The notes under the pieces: generated by a model
The model's database searches: none
Told to the model about the DNA's origin: nothing
What the model saw: only the letters and a program-made list of their open reading frames with translations
Source of the DNA: Chara braunii
Taxonomy: Eukaryota > Streptophyta > Charophyceae > Charales > Characeae
Reading direction: 5' to 3'
Length of the DNA stretch: 49,052 bases
NCBI GenBank assembly: GCA_003427395.1
Contig: BFEA01000194.1
Span: forward strand, 1,889,811 to 1,938,862
Position numbers and translations under genes: made by a program
Part shown: positions 39,631-49,052 of the stretch, one piece after another
Numbering within the stretch: position 1 is the first letter of the stretch
How the letters are laid out: the number at the start of each line of letters is the position of its first letter

Positions 39631-40500
39631 GGGGGGGGTGGGGGTGGGGGGGATCGTGCGTGGTGTGTGAATGTTGGTCATAGACATTGTTGTTACTCGC
39701 TAGGGGTGGGGGATGTAGATGGGAGGTGCAACTACTGGCAATTAGCCATGCCCCTTTACCAGCGGCCCCACCCTCCAATGGCCACCGCTGATTAAGGCAG
39801 GGTTAACATGTATCCCCTTGATTGTGAGAGGTAGCTATCATTGCAGTGGTCCCCTATATAGGCTTAGGAGGAGTGGTAGGTAGGTAGTCAAAGGTGAAAT
39901 TGAGTAAAAAAAATAAATAAATAAAAAATGGAATGCCCATGCAGAATCGTGCGGGCAAAGTAAAAACAAAGGGCGATTTCATGCTCTCGATTATGCAAAT
40001 TGAGGGTCTGAAATTTGCCTTCTTTTTTCACAAGCGCGGGGTCAGTAGGGCCTACCGGAATTTTTTTTCGATGTCTTGAGGCCTTGTGGAGCCCCTTCTA
40101 TTCCCTAGGTCCGTCATAAGGTTTTTTTTTTTTTTTTTTCTTTAAGCTGGTGCTAACCACCTTTTTCTTTTCTAATAATCTTTACTACTTGTCCTTCAGC
40201 AGAAGAACTGTAAATAGTATTATTACTTTTACTAGCATCGAGATAAATTTATCCTCTTCCATGATTATCTCCTACATAAATAGGATATTTGAAAAAATTA
40301 GTTTGATTGTTTATTGAAGGATCTGGAGACAAGATACGAAAAGTTATTTCACTATATTTCTTTTCACCCGGGCATCATGCATGGCCGGGCAATCGGGCGC
40401 CTTTCTGGGAGGAAGTTCCTTAATTTCCCAATTTTACAAAAAAAAAAAACTTGCCTGCACACCCAACTTGAACGTTGTTCATGCCCTCCCCTTTTCACCG
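39631..40500. other. No gene seen; G-run and simple sequence
   Basis: Begins with a G-quadruplex-like G8-T-G5-T-G7 run (39631-39652). It has a poly(T) at 40123-40139 and a poly(A) at 40438-40450. No conserved domain. Confidence 0.6.
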
Positions 40501-40699
40501 CTACATGTATATGTGCGTGTGTATTTGTGTGTTCGTGTGTTTGTGTGTTTGTATGTGTGTTTGTGTGTGTGTTTGTGTGCGTGTTTGTGTGTGTATTTGT
40601 ATGCGTGTGCCGGTAGGGGGGCGGGCAACCCCTCTGAACCAATCAATCAATATACATAAAAGAAGTTGACAAAAAAATGTGTGTACATTTCTGTGTGCA

Positions 40700-40741
<42 letters not shown>

Positions 40742-40898
40742 GGGAAGGGGTGGGCGACCTCTCACTCACCAATCAATCCATCAATCCACCAATATATATG
40801 TATATAAAAGTTCAACAAAAAAAATGCGTGATACGTGTGTGTGTATGTATCTGTGTGTACCCACACACACACGTCAATCGATTGAATTCATTGAAGTA

Positions 40899-40956
<58 letters not shown>

Positions 40957-41034
40957 GTCACATCCCACTACGTCTCCTTGGTCGAATCATCAACGTCTCA
41001 CACACACATTCCATCGATAGGACGAGCAAAATCN

Positions 41035-41100
<66 letters not shown>
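40501..41100. repeat. Composite (GT)n / (TTTGTGTG)n microsatellite region with a duplicated spacer
   Basis: Simple GT-rich arrays at 40512-40608, 40703-40739, 40896-40954 and 41035-41099. Two spacers of about 70-90 bases (40608-40680 and 40737-40830) resemble each other (gcgg, accaatcaatc, atacataaaag or atataaaag, then aaaaaaatg), so an array-plus-spacer unit was duplicated. Position 41034 is N. Confidence 0.9.
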
Positions 41101-41101
<1 letters not shown>

Positions 41102-42417
41102 GTGATCTGGAAAAAAATCTATTGCATTATTTGTTAGTAAAAAACTTATCGTTCGGTGATGTGAGGAACCAGAACAAGTTTGAGAGACAACAAATGTGAC
41201 AAATAGCAAATAATCTAACTCTGAATACATAAACATGGTGTTGCTTCTTAGCTCTCAGTCGGTGAGAGAGTGTGAAAAGTGTGATCTCATAGTTAAGGAT
41301 GAAAGTGGTTGTCCTTAACAATTATGCCTAAAGTTGTGTAAACTTTAAGGATCATCACACATAAAAGTGTACGAATTGAGTACGGTTTGAAGGAGAAGGT
41401 CAACGACAGAGATTTTATACAAACACGTAAAGTACGACAAAACTATTGTCAGTGATTTCATATACATGAGTTAACCATGTAAACAATTAGGTCATGTATA
41501 TACAACTATCACACTAAAATGTAGGAAATAAATCAATTAGCGTGAAGAAAATAGACAAAAGATAGAAAAAAAACATACTATAATGAAAGGTTTTTATGAT
41601 ACATAAGTGAAATGTGATTCATTAATCCATTGTACCGTCTTCACTAATGATCATAAACAATATGCAGTGTGTGGGGAAGGGTTTCATAAAGATATAATTT
41701 GTACATGCTATGAGTTCTTCAAAACAAACTTATTTCAATTATTGATCTTTCTATCGTGTTTGTTTGATCGTTGATCATTTTTGATAAGTTATTGTGGATT
41801 AATAAATGTACTCAATTATTTGTTCACGTTTATTGACCGTAAGTATTTGTTTTACACTGAACTTATTGCGTCTAGTAAGTGCCTACTTCTTTAGGTCGAA
41901 TGAATAAGTAGAGGTGTAAGGACTTGTCAAAACATGGACTGACAACACAACTAATTTGTGAGTCTTACCACTGGAATATATATCTTGCTAAGATTCTTGC
42001 TTTTTGCTGAGTTTTTTAAACCTATGTTCATGTTTTGTAGTCAGCATGCCTATCTGAGTGTTTGTCGATATGAGAGTAGGTGTGGCCCGCCAGAACACTT
42101 GTTTGTTTGGGAGGGCCACATGGTCGGTACTTACCTGTGGTCATACCTTAAGGACTGCAGCGGCGAAAAATACTCTAGTGGCCGAAGGAGTAGCTAGGGT
42201 AGACTCAAGTAACGTACTGTCAGTACCAGTAGCACTTGAGTAGCAGTAGGCCAAGCAAAGGAAGATAAAAAGTTAGCACCTTTAGGGGTACAAGTCCGGT
42301 AGTGTAGGCCTAGGCTATATAGAGTGGATATCAGGTCTGCAATATTGTTTTCCTCTGAAGGGGAGGAGGTATCGGAGGCTTAGAGGTCACAAGGCACACT
42401 TCAACAATTGACCGTGA
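41101..42417. other. AT-rich stretch without recognised gene
   Basis: Only short frames with no motif. I see no RNA gene and no repeat beyond short A/T runs. Confidence 0.6.
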
Positions 42418-43145
42418 GGCTCGTTGCTCGTTGGAGCTCAAGACAAAGCAAGTTACTTTGCCTTGTTTGTTGTGCGCAAGTTTGGGCATCACGGTGCTGA
42501 AGCGGTCAACAGAGAGCGCTAGGGAAACGATTGTCAGGACCTCCGGCTTAGTTATGGTGGAAGGCATCTGGTAGCAGGAGAAGGATTAGAGAGGAGGATG
42601 GCCAGAGGTACTTATATGGCCATGGTGGACACCATCTTCATCTCCTTGGATGGCATTATATTAAGAAGGCCCTTGTTGGGGTAACATTGCATTAAGAAAG
42701 TTGTAAGCCACCATTACACTTAGACCTTCTTTTCAAAACTGCCAACGGTGCATTTTCCAAACTATTAGCGGGACAATTTTTTAGGCTCGTTGCTCGTTGG
42801 AGCTCAAGGAAGAGCAAGTTACTCTGCTTTGTTCGTTGTTCGCAAGTTTGGGCATCACGGTGTTGAAGCGGTTAATGGAGAGCGCTAGGGAACGCTAGGA
42901 CCTCCAGCCTGGTTATGGTGGAAGGCGTCTGGTAGGAGGAGGAGGACTAGAGAGGAGAACGACCAAAGGTACTTATATGGTCATGGTGGACACCATCTTC
43001 GTCTCCTTGGTAGGCGTTATATTAAGAAGGTCCTTGTTGGGTTAACATTGCATCAAGATAGTTGTACACCACCATTACACTCGGACCTTCTTTTCTGAAC
43101 CACCAACGGTATATTTTTCAAACTGCTAGCGGGACAATTTTTTTC
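42418..43145. repeat. 366-bp tandem duplication
   Basis: Units start at 42418 and 42784 (ggctcgttgctcgttggagc) and end at gcgggacaattttt. The second unit is diverged by scattered substitutions and a few small indels. In both units the minus strand starts from similar words (MPSTIT...FxTVMPKLA...SSNEQRA). I do not recognise the family, and both units contain indels against each other. Confidence 0.9.
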
Positions 43146-43568
43146 TTTTCTTGCTGGCGGCGCTAAACCATTGTGGTCTGGTAGGCCCCAACCGCAAAAA
43201 AATAGCTTGTGGTGACAAAATAATTTGTTGTAAGGTTGGGGCCGTGTACTGGTGCTTTAAGACAATATCAGGCATGGCGGCCTGAGAAGGAGAGGATATA
43301 GTTGTTTTTGTGTTATCTTTTATAAATCGGGGCAGAGCCCATATTGGTTTGCCATAGCCATTTGACCATCAGAGATGAAAGAAGAAGGAGGTTCAGGCTA
43401 TGGTGGACCTATTGTTGTGTCACTAGTAGAAAAATGATTCATAGATTGACTCTGGTTCGACCATTTATTATTATTATTATTATTATTTGAATAAGGGAGG
43501 GGGATATAAGGAGGAGGAGATGGTCAGCAAGAGAAGGTGGAACTGTCGTAAGTCTTTTGCTGATGTAC

Positions 43569-43569
<1 letters not shown>
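43146..43569. other. No gene; 10-bp inverted repeat
   Basis: GGCCCCAACC at 43184-43193 and GGTTGGGGCC at 43234-43243 are perfectly complementary across 40 bases. An (ATT)n run lies at about 43467-43487. Nothing coding is seen. Confidence 0.7.

Positions 43570-43647
<78 letters not shown>
43570..43647. repeat. Poly(T), 78 bases
   Basis: An uninterrupted T run. It could be the poly(A) tail of a minus-strand retroelement, but no LINE or SINE body is recognised on the right side. Confidence 0.97.
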
Positions 43648-43651
<4 letters not shown>

Positions 43652-45418
43652 CTATAAGTTTTCTTTCTCATTCATTCCTTTTTGCAACTGGACGACATTG
43701 TATTTCCTTGTGTATCCACACTTTCTAATTAGCCTGGATCGTAATAGAGATTAAAAAAATTGTAAGCCTATAAAATAATTTAATGTGCCTAAACTAGGTG
43801 TCAGGGGGAGCAAGAAGGGTCAATGCAAGTGTACGTGGACGACTTTAAGTATGATAAAGGGTGCAGCGATATCCTACTTAACATCCTTCTAATGTAAAGT
43901 ATGTGATGTTATCCTTGTTTACAGATAACATGACAACAATCATAACCATATATATAGAATCACACCCTATGTACATAATAAAATTATTGAGGTCAGTAGG
44001 TGCCTATATTTTTTCTTGGAATCAATGTGTTTGGGCAAAAACTGTATGGACCTATTGACCAATATAATATTACTAAAGCCAGTTAGAAAAAAAACGCAAA
44101 GAGAGGGTAAGAAGGATGAAGATGGAAAATTATAATGTAGTGGTATGCGTGGGGCAGTGTTGGAGGGTCAAAGACAAGCTGTCCAAATCAACAATCATCA
44201 TCACATATAATTCATGTGATCCATAAAAAAAACAGGCTTATGTCATTTTGTTCAACTTAATGAACAAAGTGTCACAAATTATAACCACATATGATGGACC
44301 AAACTATATATACAACAATTTTTTTGAGGTCGGTAAGTGCCTATTGTTTAAGCCGAAGGAATGTGGTTAGGCAAAAAAGATTAGGCACCTATTGACCACA
44401 AAAGCATTGTTGAAGTCAATGTCGTTGTTAAAAAATAAAATGATGGGAGAGAATGTGCAAATATCTATACGCTTAGAGAGGACAAGAGCTAAAGGAGACA
44501 AGGCTTAACATAACGTTACTGCAAATATGCATTTCCATGGGGGAAGACATGTTGGTCATCGACAACAGAGAGCAACGGTAGTAAAAAGTCTAGAAAATGA
44601 ACATACACAAAACCTCTTACCCTAATTTTGTTTTGATGTTGCTATACTTATAAGAACTATACATTTATCTCACCTCATGATCCCTCACCCCCCCCCAAAA
44701 AAAAAAATCAAAAGTTACATTGATTTTTTTTATAATAAAAAAAAAAAGTCATGAAATTATTTTTTGTTTTTTTTCGGAAATTGCTGCACAACGTTTATAT
44801 AGTAGAAACCAAATGAAATAAGTTTGATTATGTTGAAAATTGTTGAAGCATATTGATAAACATTTAAATATTTTTGTCTATGTTTTTAAACAAAATTTAA
44901 TCTGTTTATAACCAGATTAAATTATGCTCCCTATAAAACAACGATTATGCCAAATTATAAACGTGTCAATCTCGCCGATTTTTTTTCTATTGTTTGATTG
45001 CTTCAGTCTTGCGTAAACACTGCATGTGTGGGTCTCTCTTCGATCTATGGTTTCCCTCTGTTTTCCCTCTCTATCACCTACATCGCCTGTCATATGTTCC
45101 GTGGTCTGGCACGGGGTGGGTGGCAAGCTGGAGACGGGCGAGAGGAAGGTTAATGGATTTTGTGGTTGATAGGGGCAGGGAAGGAGATCGGATAGTCGAT
45201 AGGGGATGGGCAGATCGTTGCTTGAGGAAATGGCAGGTGAAAAAGCATGTAAGTTGATCTGGTAATCTATGACAGATGCTTGACAATAATAATGATATGT
45301 GGCAAATTATGCTAATCTCTGCCACAATAATGACATACTCACATAGTGTGATGAAAATTGTTGATTTAGGTGTGCAACATACTCACATATGGATTGCAAA
45401 ACAGCAAAATTATAATGA
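43648..45418. other. AT-rich region with a degenerate duplication
   Basis: Stretches near 43985-44085 and 44325-44420 share gaggtcagtaggtgcc / gaggtcggtaagtgcc, then an aagg or aatc word and attgacca, which suggests an old duplication with about a 340-base offset. No gene is recognised. Confidence 0.55.
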
Positions 45419-45850
45419 GGGGCTCGTTAGACACTCCTCGGGGATGCGATTCTAAGGATTTTGTGTTCGTTTCACCTGTCCTCGGAGATGAAATCAGAAA
45501 TGAAAATGTGAAAACACCCCGAGGACAAATCCTTGGGCTCCAAGAGCTTCCCAACCAAATCATCCTTGGGTCCAAGGTGGTCACTTGGAGCCAAGGATCC
45601 ACATTTCACGGAAAGGAGATGGCGTACACGTAGAGAGACGTTGCAACGGCTGAATCCGGATTATGGCGGCACCCTATTGGCTGAAAACCTTAAGCACAAT
45701 TTTTTTTTTTTTCCTTTTTTTTCCCCCTCCCCGAAATCTCTGAGTCGATGCTCCAAGGATAAGCCGGACAATGACGCTGAAAACGCTAAATTTCTTCAAC
45801 GGTTTCGTCCTTGGGTCCGAGAACGCTCCAAGGAGTGTCTAATGAGCCCC
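45419..45850. mobile_element. MITE-like element, 432 bp, 24-bp terminal inverted repeats
   Basis: The left end GGGGCTCGTTAGACACTCC (45419-45437) matches the reverse complement of the right end (45827-45850) with about 2 differences over 24 bp. A second inverted pair (near 45530-45543 and 45585-45597, cttgggctccaag / cttggagccaagg) lies inside. The size and the absence of coding capacity fit a MITE. TIRs starting GGGG are seen in PIF/Harbinger types, but I find no matching 3-bp duplication, so the superfamily is open. Confidence 0.6.
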
Positions 45851-47069
<1,219 letters not shown>

Positions 47070-47117
47070 CCAAGTTTGGCGAGTAGGCGCCTGGTTGCAC
47101 GTATTCGCCAAACTTGG
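47070..47117. other. 13-bp perfect inverted repeat with 22-nt loop
   Basis: CCAAGTTTGGCGA at 47070-47082 and TCGCCAAACTTGG at 47105-47117. A stem-loop or the meeting ends of a small element. Confidence 0.9.
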
Positions 47118-47929
47118 TGAGTGAAAAATATGTCAGACTGCTCGCCACACCGTCGACACAAGTTGTAGTGAGTGTTTTCGGTTTTCCTGCCTGTGCACGG
47201 CGATTTGTGGAGGGTGGTTATCGGACCTCTCCACGAAACAACTTTCTGGAGAGTGCAGGGTTTCACGAGTGAAGATTAGGCATACAATTTTTTTTAGCTT
47301 TTATGTAGAAGAAATATAGTGGCAAGTAAGTGCAAACAACCTCCCGTTCGACACGATTATCATTTTTGTCACTTTCCACCCATCCGCCACGAATTGGCGA
47401 GTGTGCAACTAGGCCCTATGGCAAGTGTCATTTCCTTAACGACGTAATCTCACCACCGGGATGTTGATCTTCCCGCTTCTCCAACCTGAGTCACATATGG
47501 TGAACAGACAAGGTGTGATGCATCGATGAAAGTGCACAACTTGCAAGACTGGGTGCCGTGGGAGCACGGAAACCAGGAAGTAGGGGGAGGCCCGAAACCC
47601 ACACGGAGGGCAGTGGAATGTGCGTCTATTGTTGCGGAGGGCAAGATTATTCGCATGCGGGAATGGGGGGAGAAACTATGGAGGAAGGCGGAAGGGCGGC
47701 ACAAGCGAGTATGGAACTCACCTAGGGGCGGAAGGGACTCCGCCACTAGGGACAAACCTGTTACACACGACTATTCTGTTGTACATGACGCTAAAGATCG
47801 TATAGACGTTGTATGGCTGTCCCGCGGGAAACTGAACATAGCATTTTTCGACTGTAGTAGGCACGAAGTTGCATTTTCTGGCCTGCAAAGGTTTTTTGTT
47901 TTTTGTTTTTTTCTTAGGAAAATGCAAAT
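47118..47929. other. No gene seen
   Basis: Open frames here are short and shadow each other. No domain or RNA signature is found. Confidence 0.5.
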
Positions 47930-47957
47930 TTGTGAGGACCTCTAGAGGTCCTCACAA
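47930..47957. other. 28-bp perfect palindrome
   Basis: Arms TTGTGAGGACCTCT and AGAGGTCCTCACAA are directly adjacent with no loop. The symmetry continues imperfectly (one extra T) to caaat/atttg. Confidence 0.95.
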
Positions 47958-48550
47958 TTTGTTGAACCCCGCGGCCTAGCAAGCCGTTGACAAATACTAC
48001 ACTGTTTGTGATTTTGTTGGGGGTGGGGGGAAAGTGTGACTGCAAAACAACATCAGATTTTGCGATTTTGTGAATTCGACCCCATATGTGAATGACCTTC
48101 GTCGGGTGAACATCTTAGGATAAGGGAGGGTAGGCAGACGACTTCTGTTTGTGGAAAGTGCAAATCATGGTGTTGGGCAGTTACGCAAGGAGGGGGTCTA
48201 GGGTTCGTTGTGTGCAACTATGACCGTGCTGGATTAGGGTAGATTGGAGGACAGTTTGTCACTCTCTTCATGGTTAGACCTCAATACGTGTTGTGACCTG
48301 ACTGCTAATTAGGCGGACAGTCAATGCCCTCGTGAGAGGGAAATCAATGTTGATCTGCCTACCTGACAAGAAAGTTGGGTTGTATACATTGCCCGAACTG
48401 CAATTCAAAACTTTATCTTGGCCCATAGTGCAATCATAACTCATTTTTGTGACTCCCGCATAGTTTTTCCATCTTAAGAACATGTACCTGACCACATTTA
48501 TGGCCAGGTCAATATGCATCTGAAACTGTAGTATTTTGCTCATCTGCTTT
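47958..48550. other. No gene seen
   Basis: One minus-strand frame (48274-48582) of 102 codons lacks any motif I know and overlaps the tRNA-like segment. Confidence 0.5.
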
Positions 48551-48551
48551 G

Positions 48552-48620
48552 AGTGGAGTTCGAACTCAGGCCTGTATTTCAACAGTTCAGTGGTGTGACA
48601 ACTGAGGGCATACTCACACT
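48552..48620 (-). repeat. tRNA-like segment on the minus strand, possible SINE head
   Basis: On the minus strand: TGCCCTCAGTTGTCAC (A-box-like), then CTGT/ACAG around tgaaat (an anticodon-arm-like hairpin), then GAGTTCGAACTC (B-box-like). The order and spacing resemble a degenerate tRNA, perhaps Phe-like, as in a SINE head. The T-arm does not close properly, so it is not an intact tRNA. Confidence 0.35.
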
Positions 48621-48997
48621 ACCACTATCTTAAATGTACACGACCGCATTGACGGCCAGACTTATGCATCTGGCCACAAGTTCTGTCTAGAAAAGTGCTT
48701 GTGTGGGTGTGCCCTGAGCTATGCGAGTTGGTAGCTGGCGTGTTCAGGTTGGGCTTAGAGTTTTTTCTTATTTTTTTTCTTTGGGAAAAAACAAAAAGGC
48801 ATACCGGTAGCGGAGGTTAGGAGTTGATAGCTGGAAAAACTGAAAATTTTATCAATCTGAACTTACGAAATGAGGCAGAAAATTCCTCAACAAACAACCC
48901 GGCAGTACTAGGACATTACCGAGCTTCGGTGCAGGCATTGGGATTTGTGGCCAAAATGAGACCTCTCTCCCGACTTTCCATAACCCTGGTAAAGAAA
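48621..48997. other. No feature seen
   Basis: Nothing beyond a T-rich run near 48762-48780. Confidence 0.5.
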
Positions 48998-48999
48998 TT

Positions 49000-49052
<53 letters not shown>
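48998..49052. repeat. (TC)n microsatellite at the window end
   Basis: A pure TC run to the last base, mirror-like to the (GA)n at the window start. Confidence 0.97.

Noticed and set aside
43483-43671. Lysine-only frame across the poly(T)
   Set aside because: Translation of homopolymer, not a gene.

Overview
The window looks like repeat-dominated nuclear DNA of a green-lineage eukaryote, and I think a charophyte alga such as Chara is the best guess. I base this on the style of the retroelement families, the dense microsatellites, and a Penelope-like element with its endonuclease in front of its reverse transcriptase. The species is inference. I see no ordinary host gene, no rRNA gene, no CRISPR array and no bacterial-style operon. 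Almost everything recognisable is a mobile element in decay. Coding remnants carry in-frame TAG/TGA codons and a few frameshifts, which is what long-term decay by C-to-T change would give.

Region 1 (1-6641). Two head-to-tail copies of an AT-rich repeat lie here. The first copy is split by a 5.1 kb Penelope-like element (PLE, about 285-5388). The PLE has about 0.5 kb direct terminal repeats (pseudo-LTRs), a first coding part with a decayed CCHC knuckle, a coiled coil and a SAP-like segment, and then a GIY-YIG endonuclease N-terminal to a PLE-type reverse transcriptase.

Region 2 (6642-35694). I read this as one very large Ty3/gypsy retrotransposon on the minus strand. Its 5' LTR (27674-35694, 8.0 kb) ends next to a tRNA-Asp-type primer binding site. 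The internal region runs gag, protease, reverse transcriptase, RNase H, integrase with a GPY/F-like module, and then an extra sense-strand reading frame (17993-20680). That frame looks like a second Gag: a duplicated helical capsid-like module, an acidic linker, a coiled coil and a CCHC knuckle. The 3' LTR (6642-15919) is truncated and was later hit by a 5'-truncated LINE (8249-10268). Both LTRs carry three kinds of structured repeat: about 120-bp tandem repeats, a cluster of perfect hairpins, and an array of stem-loops in which a constant 19-nt loop is flanked by arms that differ from unit to unit but stay complementary. That array is the most unusual signal in the window.

Region 3 (35695-49052). 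This part is unique-looking or heavily decayed DNA. It holds a 1.4 kb purine-rich block with G-quadruplex motifs, a possible copia relic, local tandem duplications, several (GT)n/(CA)n arrays, two tRNA-like segments that may be SINE heads, a 78-nt poly(T), a MITE-like element with 24-bp terminal inverted repeats, and two near-perfect palindromes. The window starts in (TAGA)n/(GA)n and ends in (TC)n.

All coordinates come from reading by eye. Element boundaries are good to a few bases where two copies could be compared and to tens of bases elsewhere. Identity figures are given only where I counted them.
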